In this document: one piece after another, positions 6,147 to 13,437 of the stretch
How the letters are laid out: each line of letters begins with the position of its first letter
Position numbering within the stretch: position 1 is the stretch's first letter
Assembly: GCA_043798715.1 (NCBI GenBank)
Contig: JAZDOK010000060.1
Span: 1-41,006, forward strand
DNA from: JAZDOK01 sp043798715
Lineage (GTDB): Bacteria > Vulcanimicrobiota > JAZDOK01
Length of the DNA stretch: 41,006 nt
Direction: 5' to 3'
Made by a program: the position numbers and the translations under genes
Notes under the pieces: generated by a model
Told to the model about the DNA's origin: nothing
What the model saw: only the letters and a program-made list of their open reading frames with translations
The model's database searches: none

Positions 6147-7331
6147 ATGTACATTAAACGGGATATCGAAAAAGTTTTAAAAAGCGCTGCAAAGCAGTTT
6201 CCTGCTGTGATTGTGACAGGGCCAAGACAATCCGGCAAAACCACGCTTCTTAAACACCTTTTTTCCGGAAGCCATCTCTATGTCTCCCTGGATGATCCCC
6301 ATGTGAGAATGATGGCAATTGAGGAACCTGCGCTTTTCTTTAAGAATTATCCGGCGCCGATCATCCTGGATGAAATTCAGTACGCCCCGGGAATATTTCC
6401 CTTCATTAAAATGCTCATTGATAAAAAGAGAAATGCAAAGGGTCAGTTTCTTTTAACCGGTTCGCAAAGTTTTCCCCTCATGTCGAAAGTCAGTGAATCC
6501 CTGGCCGGGAGAATGGCAGTTTTTACTCTGCTCGGCCTTTCCTTCAGCGAGCAATTCAAACTCAGTAAAAAAATCGATTTGATGACCTTGAAAGGGAGAG
6601 CTTTATCCGGCGGTTTTCCTGAACTCGTCACCACGAAAAAACTGAGCACTGAGCTCTGGTTTTCCGGGTATCTGCAAACATATCTTGAAAGAGATGTGCG
6701 ACAGTTGCGCCAGATAGGAGACCTGACGGACTTTCAGAGATTTCTGCAGATTCTTGCCGCCTTCAACGGCCAGATACTCAATTTGTCGAGCCTGGCGCGG
6801 GATCTCGGCGTCGCCGTCAACACCGTCAAAGCCTGGATATCCATTCTTGAAGCAAGCGGCCAGATTGCGATGATCAAACCCTTCTATCTGAACAAAGGGA
6901 AAAGGCTTATTAAAAGCCCAAAAAGCTATTTCCTGGATTCCGGCCTTCTCTGCTATCTTTCAGGGGTGACCACGCCGGAACAGATCTTTCAAGGAATCGG
7001 TTCCGGCCAAATGTTTGAAACTCTCGTCCTTGGTGAAATTACAAGGCAGTTTTATAATCGAGGAATGGTTCCACGCATCTATTACTGGAGAACCTCCTCG
7101 GGAGAAGAGGTTGACTTTGTTATTGAAGAGGGGGGACATGTCATCCCTCTTGAAATTAAATTGAGCGCAAGGGTGAACGCAAAGATGGCCAAGAGTCTTT
7201 ATTCGTTCAGCAATTTGTTTTCAGAGAAAGTCAGGGCCGCTTACCTCGTAACCCTCACCGGCGAGAGATGGACCATGGGTGATAAAATATTTTCTCTGCC
7301 GTTCGCCGACTTTATTAAAACTCCAATTTAA
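6147..7331 (+). CDS. AAA_14/DUF4143 family ATPase
   Basis: This 394-aa protein begins with an AAA-type ATPase: VTGPRQSGKTTLLKHLF (Walker A), YPAPIILDEIQYAPG (Walker B) and FLLTGSQSF (sensor 1). A central helical, winged-helix-like region includes NLSSLARDLGVAVNTVKAWI. The C-terminal DUF4143 domain has a PD-(D/E)XK nuclease-like core: YYWRTSSGEEVDFVIE, then IPLEIKLS. Such proteins are widespread, often sit in mobile or defence-rich regions, and have no settled function. The ATG at 6147 gives the normal N-terminus; GTG at 6138 is a possible alternative closer to AAGGA at 6130-6134. It is a single-gene unit between a gene remnant and the convergent hydrogenase operon. Confidence 0.9.
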   Translation: MYIKRDIEKVLKSAAKQFPAVIVTGPRQSGKTTLLKHLFSGSHLYVSLDDPHVRMMAIEEPALFFKNYPAPIILDEIQYAPGIFPFIKMLIDKKRNAKGQFLLTGSQSFPLMSKVSESLAGRMAVFTLLGLSFSEQFKLSKKIDLMTLKGRALSGGFPELVTTKKLSTELWFSGYLQTYLERDVRQLRQIGDLTDFQRFLQILAAFNGQILNLSSLARDLGVAVNTVKAWISILEASGQIAMIKPFYLNKGKRLIKSPKSYFLDSGLLCYLSGVTTPEQIFQGIGSGQMFETLVLGEITRQFYNRGMVPRIYYWRTSSGEEVDFVIEEGGHVIPLEIKLSARVNAKMAKSLYSFSNLFSEKVRAAYLVTLTGERWTMGDKIFSLPFADFIKTPI

Positions 7332-7335
7332 AGTC

Positions 7336-7400
7336 CGACAGGCCCCGTTGCTGTCGAGGTGAAAGCAATGGTTGGCCTGCTCCTCAGTGGACTGAGCAGG
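7336..7400. terminator. hairpins between convergent ATPase and hydA genes
   Basis: Two stems lie between the converging genes: CGACAG (7336-7341) with CTGTCG (7351-7356), and CCTGCTC (7376-7382) with GAGCAGG (7394-7400); the second spans the hydA stop codon. Neither has a clear T-tract, so termination is only likely from position. Confidence 0.35.
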
Positions 7401-8661
7401 AGATGCAGGGATCGTAGGCCCTCACCAGCATGGAACAGAGAAGTTCGAGCTTTTCATCGCTCATCCCCTCCGTGGCGAATTTTTCCACCAGCGCTCCCAT
7501 GTCGTAGTGAATGTTGGCGTTGTTCTGCGTGGTAGGAATTACACAGTCGGCCTTCACTATGCGGCCGCTCTTATCGTACTCGTAGCTGTGAAAAAGGATG
7601 CCCCTGGGTACTTCCACGGCGCCTACTCCCTTGCCGGCCTTCGGCTTGAATTCAGCCATGAAGGGCGCGTCCTCGGGAAGCGCGAGAATTTCCCCGATGA
7701 GCCGGATGGAATCCTTGACCACGTGAACGCATTCCACGAGCTGGGCGATGTTGTTCATGAATGGATTATGGTTTATGGGCGCAATCCCCAGGCGGGCGGC
7801 CACGTTCTTGGCCTCCGGTACCAGGAACCGGTAGTTGTTGTTCAGGCGGGCCAGCGCCCCCGCCGCATATGACTCCCGGGAGAGCTTGCACCACTTGGAG
7901 GTGTTGTTGTCGGTTACATACTCGTTTGTTACCTTGCGGTACTCGCTCTCCGGAAGGTCCACCCCGTCGCTCGACACCAGACGCCCCCCGATGAAGGGAT
8001 ACTCCTTTTTCCCTTTGAGAGACACGAATTCCGTCTCCCTTTCAAAATCGGGTATATGGAAGGTTTCAAAAACATCCGAGGCTGCCTTGAGGCCTCCGAA
8101 GGCCCATTCAAGTTCCGGGATCAGTTCTTCAAGGCGGGCCTTTTCCGGCATCTTCAGCACGCCGCCTACCTGAAGAGACACCGGATGGGTGGTGCGACCG
8201 GCCGTGACGTCGCAGATGCGGTTGCCCAGCATTTTCAGGCGGGCGGCCAGGGTGACGACCTCCGGGTTCTTCTCAATCAGCGGAAGGACGCTCGGCAGAT
8301 CGAGGAAATCCGGCGCCGCCAGGAAGAAAAGGTGAAGGATGTGACTCTGGAGAGTCTCCCCGTGCTTGGCCAGGAGGCGGACCTTCCCGGCCGCATCGGG
8401 AATTTCCACCCCGAAGGCCTGCTCGGTCGCCCGGAGGCTGGCCAGGCAATGACCTATGGAGCAGATGCCGCAGATCCTCGCGGTGAGGATGCCGGCCGAG
8501 GTATAATGCTTTCCCTTCAGCATCACCTCAAAATAGCGGGGGGTCTCCACCACTTCCCAGGACGCCTCCCGGATCTTCCCTTTTTCGATTCTCACCCGGA
8601 TGTTTCCGTGGCCCTCGACCCTGGTGAGATGGTGAACGTCAACCGTCAATTTTTTGCTCAT
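7384..8661 (-). CDS. hydA: group 3b-type [NiFe] hydrogenase large subunit (sulfhydrogenase alpha)
   Basis: This 425-aa protein binds the Ni-Fe(CN)2CO centre of a cytoplasmic heterotetrameric hydrogenase that exchanges electrons between H2 and NAD(P)H and, in Pyrococcus, can also reduce sulfur. The nickel ligands are visible: RICGICSIGH (C64, C67) and DPCISCSVH (C419, C422) at the extreme C-terminus. The N-terminal HHLTRVEGHG is the family's other conserved motif. The protein stops exactly after the final His. There is therefore no C-terminal extension of the kind normally cut off by a maturation endopeptidase. The gene starts inside hydD with a 4-nt overlap and is the last of the hydBGDA operon. 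No maturation genes (hyp) are in the window. Confidence 0.95.
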   Translation of the reverse strand: MSKKLTVDVHHLTRVEGHGNIRVRIEKGKIREASWEVVETPRYFEVMLKGKHYTSAGILTARICGICSIGHCLASLRATEQAFGVEIPDAAGKVRLLAKHGETLQSHILHLFFLAAPDFLDLPSVLPLIEKNPEVVTLAARLKMLGNRICDVTAGRTTHPVSLQVGGVLKMPEKARLEELIPELEWAFGGLKAASDVFETFHIPDFERETEFVSLKGKKEYPFIGGRLVSSDGVDLPESEYRKVTNEYVTDNNTSKWCKLSRESYAAGALARLNNNYRFLVPEAKNVAARLGIAPINHNPFMNNIAQLVECVHVVKDSIRLIGEILALPEDAPFMAEFKPKAGKGVGAVEVPRGILFHSYEYDKSGRIVKADCVIPTTQNNANIHYDMGALVEKFATEGMSDEKLELLCSMLVRAYDPCISCSVH

Positions 8662-9413
8662 TTCAAGACACCTTCATGCGCGCCGAAGAAATTCATTCTC
8701 TCGGCGATTTCTTCTTTCGAAAATCCCTTCTCATGCGACAGGGCGAAAAACTCCTCGTAGTTCGGATCTTCGGCCGGCCCCCGGCATCCCCAGCAGCCCA
8801 GGCCTCCGGCGGGACAGGGGGCGTTGCACCCGGCCCTGGTGATGGAGCCCAGGCAGAGACGCCCCTTTTCGAATAGGCAGGTTATGAATCGCTGTTTGCA
8901 GTCAACACAGACCGGGTACACGGGAAACTGGAAGGGAATGCCCACCATGAGGTGCTGGATGACACGCTCCACTTCGTCCTTGTTTACGGGGCACTGCGGG
9001 ATCGAAAGATCCACCGGGACGATCTCATGGACGGCGCGGACCGGGAGGGTTTCCTTGGGCTTGTCCCCGTAAACTTCCCGGTTGGCCTCCGCCAGGTCAA
9101 AAGCGTTCTTCAGGCGATTTACCCCTCCGAAGCAGGCGCAGGTGCCGAAGGCCACCAGGATCTTCGCCCGCTCCCGGATTTTCTTCAGCCGCTCGACCTC
9201 GTCCTGGCGGCTGATGGCGCCCTCGATGAAGGCGATGTCATAATCATCCCCCTTGGCTGAGGAGACCTCGCGGAAGTTTATTACCTCCACGCACTTGAGG
9301 AAGTCCACCAATGTCTCTTCCTTGTTGGTCAACTGCAGCTCACAGCCCTCGCAGCAGGTAAAATCAAAGACCGCGATTTTGGGATGTTCCGGCTCAATTC
9401 TCAAATATTTCAT
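8658..9413 (-). CDS. hydD: [NiFe] hydrogenase small subunit (sulfhydrogenase delta)
   Basis: This 251-aa electron-transfer subunit holds Fe-S clusters that link the Ni-Fe centre to the flavin-containing subunits. FDFTCCEGCELQL at residues 17-29 carries the first cysteines of the proximal cluster, FGTCACFGGV is the next ligand motif, and CVDCKQRFITCLF plus CNAPCPAGGLGCWGCRGP supply the remaining clusters. The short length and lack of a twin-arginine signal peptide fit group 3 cytoplasmic enzymes rather than periplasmic uptake hydrogenases. It overlaps hydA by 4 nt and follows hydG by 9 nt. Confidence 0.93.
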   Translation of the reverse strand: MKYLRIEPEHPKIAVFDFTCCEGCELQLTNKEETLVDFLKCVEVINFREVSSAKGDDYDIAFIEGAISRQDEVERLKKIRERAKILVAFGTCACFGGVNRLKNAFDLAEANREVYGDKPKETLPVRAVHEIVPVDLSIPQCPVNKDEVERVIQHLMVGIPFQFPVYPVCVDCKQRFITCLFEKGRLCLGSITRAGCNAPCPAGGLGCWGCRGPAEDPNYEEFFALSHEKGFSKEEIAERMNFFGAHEGVLK

Positions 9414-9422
9414 GGCGCTACC

Positions 9423-10331
9423 TCAGATGGCTTCTTTCAGATTAAGGACCGACCAGTAGTCAAAGACCGGGCCGTCCAGGCAGGTATAGGTTGAGCCTAT
9501 ATTGCAGCGGCAGCACTTGCCCATGCCGCAGTGCATGCGGCGTTCCAGGGATACGAACATCCGGTGCATGGGCACGCCCATCGCGTTTAATTTGCCGCAG
9601 ACGAACTTGAACATTATGGGCGGACCGCAGACGATGGCGAAGGTCATCTTCGGTTCAACCTTTACATTCTCCAGGAGCTTGGTGATGAGCCCCACTTCAC
9701 CCTTCCAGTCCTTGTCGGGCTTTTCCACGATGATCTGCAGGTTCACTCCGTCAATGCGGCTCCACTGCTCGTACTGGTAGTTGAAAAGCAGTTGGTCCGG
9801 GGAACGAGTCCCGTAGAGGATGTGCACGTTGCGGTAGTCAGGACGGTCTTCCGCCACGCAGAATATGGGAGCGCGAAGCGGCGCCAGCCCCAGCCCGCCG
9901 GCTATCAGAAGTATGTCGTGTCCCTTCATCTTCTCCAGCGGAAAATAGGTGCCGAATGGCCCCCGGATTCCCACCCGCGCCCCCCGCTGGGCCCGGTGCA
10001 GAAGCCCTGTCACCACCCCAGCCTTGCGGATGCAAAGCTCGATGAACCCGCGGTTGGTTGGAGAGCTGGATATGGAAATCGGCACCTCCCCGTAGCCCGG
10101 CACTTCCAGCATGACGAACTGGCCCGGCTGAAAGGTAAAACGATCCCGTTCCGCCGGATCCAGAATCCGGATATGGAAGAGTTTTTCCATATCGGTGAGG
10201 CGCACGATGCTGGAGATCTCTGCCTTGAAAACCTTGTCCACGTTCATCAGCCGGCTTCTCTGGTTGAAATCCATCGGCTGCCTGATGTCGTGCTCCTGCT
10301 GAATGTTGTATTGGTGAAGGTTTACGCTCAT
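9423..10331 (-). CDS. hydG: sulfhydrogenase gamma subunit, FAD/NAD(P)-binding
   Basis: This 302-aa ferredoxin-reductase-like protein (related to anaerobic sulfite reductase AsrB) moves electrons between NAD(P)H and the Fe-S chain. VPISISSSP is the FAD-binding region, LLIAGGLGLAPLR the NAD(P) loop, and the C-terminal MHCGMGKCCRCNIG...C ligates a 2Fe-2S cluster. The ATG at 10331 was chosen because GGAGG lies about 8 nt upstream; the frame is open to 10421, but that part is the shadow of hydB. The start overlaps the hydB stop by 4 nt. Confidence 0.93.
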   Translation of the reverse strand: MSVNLHQYNIQQEHDIRQPMDFNQRSRLMNVDKVFKAEISSIVRLTDMEKLFHIRILDPAERDRFTFQPGQFVMLEVPGYGEVPISISSSPTNRGFIELCIRKAGVVTGLLHRAQRGARVGIRGPFGTYFPLEKMKGHDILLIAGGLGLAPLRAPIFCVAEDRPDYRNVHILYGTRSPDQLLFNYQYEQWSRIDGVNLQIIVEKPDKDWKGEVGLITKLLENVKVEPKMTFAIVCGPPIMFKFVCGKLNAMGVPMHRMFVSLERRMHCGMGKCCRCNIGSTYTCLDGPVFDYWSVLNLKEAI

Positions 10332-11371
10332 AATCTTTCCTCCATCTGAAGATCCCGGATGACCGACACCGGGTTGATCCCGGCCAGGCACACCCGCCCG
10401 CAGCGGTTGCAGCCGACGCACTTCATCTCCTCGTAGGATTCCATGAAGCCCCGGTGCTGGTGGTAGTAGCGATATTTAAGGCGGGTCTGTTTGGTGGGCC
10501 GGAAATTATGCCCGCCGGCCACCACGGCGAAATCGAGCAGGTTGCAGGAGTGAAGCTTTTTGACCTTGGCCCCCTCCTCGAAGTTCATGGAGACCCGCTC
10601 CGACACGCCGTAGCAGTAACAGGTCGGGCACACCATGGCGCAGCTGCCGCAGCTCAAGCACTTGTCGCCCCACTTCTTCCAGACGGGCGATTCGAACTCG
10701 ATGTCCAGGAGGGTCGGAAGGTTCTGCACCTCGATGCGCGTCTCGTAGGCGTTCAATATTTTCCTCCGGACAGCGTTGTAGTCCCGGGTGTCCTGGTCGG
10801 TCACCTCGGCCGGGTGGTGCGGCAGTATGAGTTCATACCCGCGGTCGGAGCTGATATTAACAAAATAGCGGTCGTCCAGGTCCGTGAGGAAGAGGTCGTA
10901 ACCGTGCGTCACGGTGTCCGTGCCCAGCGATTGGCAGAAGGCCCCTTCGCATGGCATGTGATCTATGCCGATGAGCAGGGTGTTCTTCCGCCGCGAGATG
11001 TAGTAGGGGCTGGGGAAATTGTCGCGGGCCAGGACCTTGTCCAGCTTCAGAATCCCGTTGATATCACAGGCGTGAAGGCCCAGCAGAACCCTGGAAACAA
11101 GGCGATAGCGAATCTCCTGGCTCCAGTCAGCATCATTGAATCTATAGGTGGAAAGATTTTCCTGGTACGGCAGAAGGTAGGTCTTGGCCGAGTACTCCGT
11201 GGTCTCATAATCAAGGTCTATTTCCCCCCAGGTTTTCACCGGCAGGTACTGGTGAATCGGTTTGCCCCGGTTGTTCGTCCCCATGCGCCTGGGGGCAATG
11301 ACCTCCGTGGAGAGGAGGAGACTTTCTACGAGAGACCTGAAATCCTTTTTGGCAATTGTCTTGAAGATCAT
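10328..11371 (-). CDS. hydB: sulfhydrogenase beta subunit, 4Fe-4S
   Basis: This 347-aa protein is related to anaerobic sulfite reductase AsrA. It carries two 4Fe-4S clusters, CLSCGSCAMVCPTCYC and CVGCNRCGRVCLAG, in the C-terminal half. The N-terminal 220 residues form the characteristic beta-subunit domain, with LLGLHACDINGI and LLIGIDHMPCEGAFC. It is the first gene of the operon, whose order B-G-D-A is the same as in Pyrococcus furiosus. A weak ribosome site (GGAG about 12 nt upstream) precedes the ATG. A TTGTG/CACAA palindrome over a possible extended -10 lies about 93 nt upstream and may control the operon. Confidence 0.93.
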   Translation of the reverse strand: MIFKTIAKKDFRSLVESLLLSTEVIAPRRMGTNNRGKPIHQYLPVKTWGEIDLDYETTEYSAKTYLLPYQENLSTYRFNDADWSQEIRYRLVSRVLLGLHACDINGILKLDKVLARDNFPSPYYISRRKNTLLIGIDHMPCEGAFCQSLGTDTVTHGYDLFLTDLDDRYFVNISSDRGYELILPHHPAEVTDQDTRDYNAVRRKILNAYETRIEVQNLPTLLDIEFESPVWKKWGDKCLSCGSCAMVCPTCYCYGVSERVSMNFEEGAKVKKLHSCNLLDFAVVAGGHNFRPTKQTRLKYRYYHQHRGFMESYEEMKCVGCNRCGRVCLAGINPVSVIRDLQMEERL

Positions 11372-11463
11372 GACTTAAACCGTCTCCCATCAAAAATCAG
11401 ACAGGGTACGCACCCTGCAGCACCGGCCGCTCTGGGGAATGCACCCGTCCGTAATAACCGCTC

Positions 11464-11485
11464 ATTGTGTTATTTATAACACAAT
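11464..11485. promoter_or_regulatory. palindromic operator candidate upstream of hydBGDA
   Basis: ATTGTGTTA (11464-11472) and TAACACAAT (11477-11485) form a perfect 9-bp inverted repeat with a 4-nt spacer. On the minus strand it overlaps TGTTATAAA, an extended -10-like element for hydB. The TTGTG...CACAA half-sites recall Rex and CRP/FNR-family operators, but the spacing is 2 nt wider than a standard Rex site. The rest of 11372-11598 shows no gene. Confidence 0.5.
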
Positions 11486-11598
11486 AGATAAGAACCGTCT
11501 ACAGGGGATCCGGCCATTCTGAAAGACCCAAAACCCGGTATGGTATCAACAAACGAACGGAAACTTCCGTTCCGAAAAAATTGTCGTATAAGCCGGTC

Positions 11599-13194
11599 TT
11601 ATTCCCCTTTTACCTTGTGGCCGATCCATTTCACCGCCTCGGTGCCGATGAGCCCTCCGATGCTGACAATGGCCAGGGGAATGCCGAGGCCGGGTACCAG
11701 CATGGAAGCGGCTCCGATAGACGAAAAAGCGGCTGAAGAAACAGCCATGGCCTTGTCAAAGGCTGGCAGATTGGGATCCTTGATGGCTTTCCCCGCGTTG
11801 TAGATGGAGTTGGCGCCCATTACCAGCCCCGCGCCGGGCACGACGGCCCCCAGAACTTTTCCGGCGACGCCGCCCAGGACAGGCACGGCTGCCGGAGCAA
11901 CCTGCTTGAGTATGCCGACAGCTGAATTCCCCACCAGTGCGGCGACCCCGACCTTGGAGCCGACGGAGAGAGCGGTACCCACCTTGTCCTTTTCCCAGGA
12001 TTCCCTTAGATCCTGCTTCATGAAGGAGAGGCATTCCTTGACGGACATCTCCCCCTGTTCCGGGAGAAGCATTTTTTCTTTCTCAACCCGATCCCGGAAA
12101 CGGTCCGCGAGAAAATCTGAAAAACGGTTGTATTCCTTCTGGAGAGATCCGGAAGCCTTCCTGAGTTCCTTTTCGCAGGACTTTTCATCCTGGTTCCCGG
12201 AGGTGTTTTTCATTATCTCTTCAAGGCGGTCCCCGGCTGACTGGAGCTTGTCGGCGTTACGGTAGTCTCCAAGAGCCTGATTCAGCTCTTCCAGCTTGAC
12301 GTCGCCACCGGCAACCAGGCGAGTGATGGCCAGCCGGTCCTTCGCCTTCTCCTCGTTGTGGCGGTCAACGAGATACATGGCCACCCCTAGAGTGGGAAGC
12401 GAGGCGGCAAAGGCCACGGTCGTCAGCACGGGGTTTATGCCGGTGGACTTGGCAAACGAGGCCCAGTCGTGACCCGGCATGGCAGCCATGGATGGGGAGA
12501 GGGCGCTTCCGACATAGAGGGAGTTGTTCAAATGCGTGACCGTGGAGACGGTCATCAGGGCATAACCCAGCACGGGGTGGCTTCTCCTTAGTTTAAAGCC
12601 GGCGGCGAAGCCCGCCAGGGCCGGAATCTCGGTGGCCACGCACCCGGCGGCGGAGATAAGCGCATTGCGAGTTTCCGGGCCGAGTTTCCGGCCAACTTCC
12701 GAGGGCCCCTTGCCATAGTCGTAGGCTGTGTAACCGGCGGCGCCGTCCTCGTGGGCGTCGTACATCGTCATTACCCTGGTAAAGTTGGAAGGACTTGGAT
12801 CCTTGAGATAGTCTCCGATATTTTCGAACGAGTCTATCTGGATCTCCGCGCTGGCGCCTTCGTACATCTTCTGGATGACGGCCTTGTGGGCCGACTCGTG
12901 GAAGAACGTCTCAACACCGGCCGCCTGGGACGCCACGCCGCCTATCAGGCCGGCGCCAACGCCGAATACGTCTCTTCCCGGTTTGCGGACTTCGTATTTT
13001 TTCAGGTAGTTCATTTCTTCCGAGTAAACATTCCGGGAGTCACGGTATTTTCGTGCCAGGCTGCCATCCTTATCGGAGAGGTCAAGGCGATCCTGCGGGG
13101 GAGAAGAGGCGGACTCTTCGGCCTGCCGGGGGGAAAGGGAAACCGGGAGCGTGACGGGAAGACTGGCATCTTTTCCAATCCTGGAAGTTTCCAT
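11599..13194 (-). CDS. membrane-associated protein with an HExxH motif, function unknown
   Basis: I do not recognise this 531-aa protein as a whole. Residues about 1-75 are polar and low-complexity. A glycine-rich hydrophobic segment (DVFGVGAGLIGGVASQAAG) leads into TFFHESAHKAVIQKMYEG, an HExxH zinc-metallopeptidase-like motif. Further on come NALISAAGCVATEIPALAGF and PGHDWASF, whose order loosely recalls M50-type membrane proteases. Residues about 285-410 are a charged coiled-coil-like stretch. The last 130 residues are alternating Gly/Ala-rich hydrophobic segments that could insert in membranes. There is no signal peptide. The ATG has AGGAGG 6 nt upstream and a good promoter. It is transcribed alone, divergent from the peptidase operon. 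It could be a membrane protease or a translocated effector; both are inference. Confidence 0.7.
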   Translation of the reverse strand: METSRIGKDASLPVTLPVSLSPRQAEESASSPPQDRLDLSDKDGSLARKYRDSRNVYSEEMNYLKKYEVRKPGRDVFGVGAGLIGGVASQAAGVETFFHESAHKAVIQKMYEGASAEIQIDSFENIGDYLKDPSPSNFTRVMTMYDAHEDGAAGYTAYDYGKGPSEVGRKLGPETRNALISAAGCVATEIPALAGFAAGFKLRRSHPVLGYALMTVSTVTHLNNSLYVGSALSPSMAAMPGHDWASFAKSTGINPVLTTVAFAASLPTLGVAMYLVDRHNEEKAKDRLAITRLVAGGDVKLEELNQALGDYRNADKLQSAGDRLEEIMKNTSGNQDEKSCEKELRKASGSLQKEYNRFSDFLADRFRDRVEKEKMLLPEQGEMSVKECLSFMKQDLRESWEKDKVGTALSVGSKVGVAALVGNSAVGILKQVAPAAVPVLGGVAGKVLGAVVPGAGLVMGANSIYNAGKAIKDPNLPAFDKAMAVSSAAFSSIGAASMLVPGLGIPLAIVSIGGLIGTEAVKWIGHKVKGE

Positions 13195-13244
13195 GAAAAG
13201 CCTCCTGTTACTTTACTCCTGATATACGAGAATGCATTTAATTT

Positions 13245-13273
13245 ATTATACCGGAGGACAAAAAAAAAAGCAA
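13245..13273 (-). promoter_or_regulatory. promoter of the HExxH membrane protein gene
   Basis: On the minus strand TTGCTT (13273-13268) and TATAAT (13250-13245) are 17 nt apart, with a nine-nucleotide T-run between them. The predicted start gives a leader of about 45 nt ending in AGGAGG. The remainder of the 243-nt divergent gap holds no supported gene. Confidence 0.65.
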
Positions 13274-13437
13274 GAACCAGACCGGCAAATCACCACCAAT
13301 TCATGGAAGGCGCGAACATGCATACAGAATATTCCCGGCGGCTCACTCCGTTGCCGTAGCGGCGCCATCGGTAAAAGGGGATTGGAGGAAAGGGGTCGAA
13401 AAATTGTTTATCGAAGTTATTTCAAGGGAGGGAATGA

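Noticed and set aside
8056..8760. Rightward 234-codon frame across hydA
   Set aside because: It is antisense to conserved hydrogenase sequence and has no recognisable domain.
10454..11479. Long rightward reading frame of 341 codons
   Set aside because: It is antisense to hydB, which has clear Fe-S motifs; the antisense product shows no domain and is an effect of GC-rich codon use.
11464..11485. Definite Rex-binding site
   Set aside because: The half-sites agree but the spacing is 2 nt wider than the standard operator, so it is kept only as a palindromic operator candidate.
13302..13360. Short peptide gene upstream of the M64 peptidase
   Set aside because: An 18-codon frame exists but has no ribosome site or conserved pattern.
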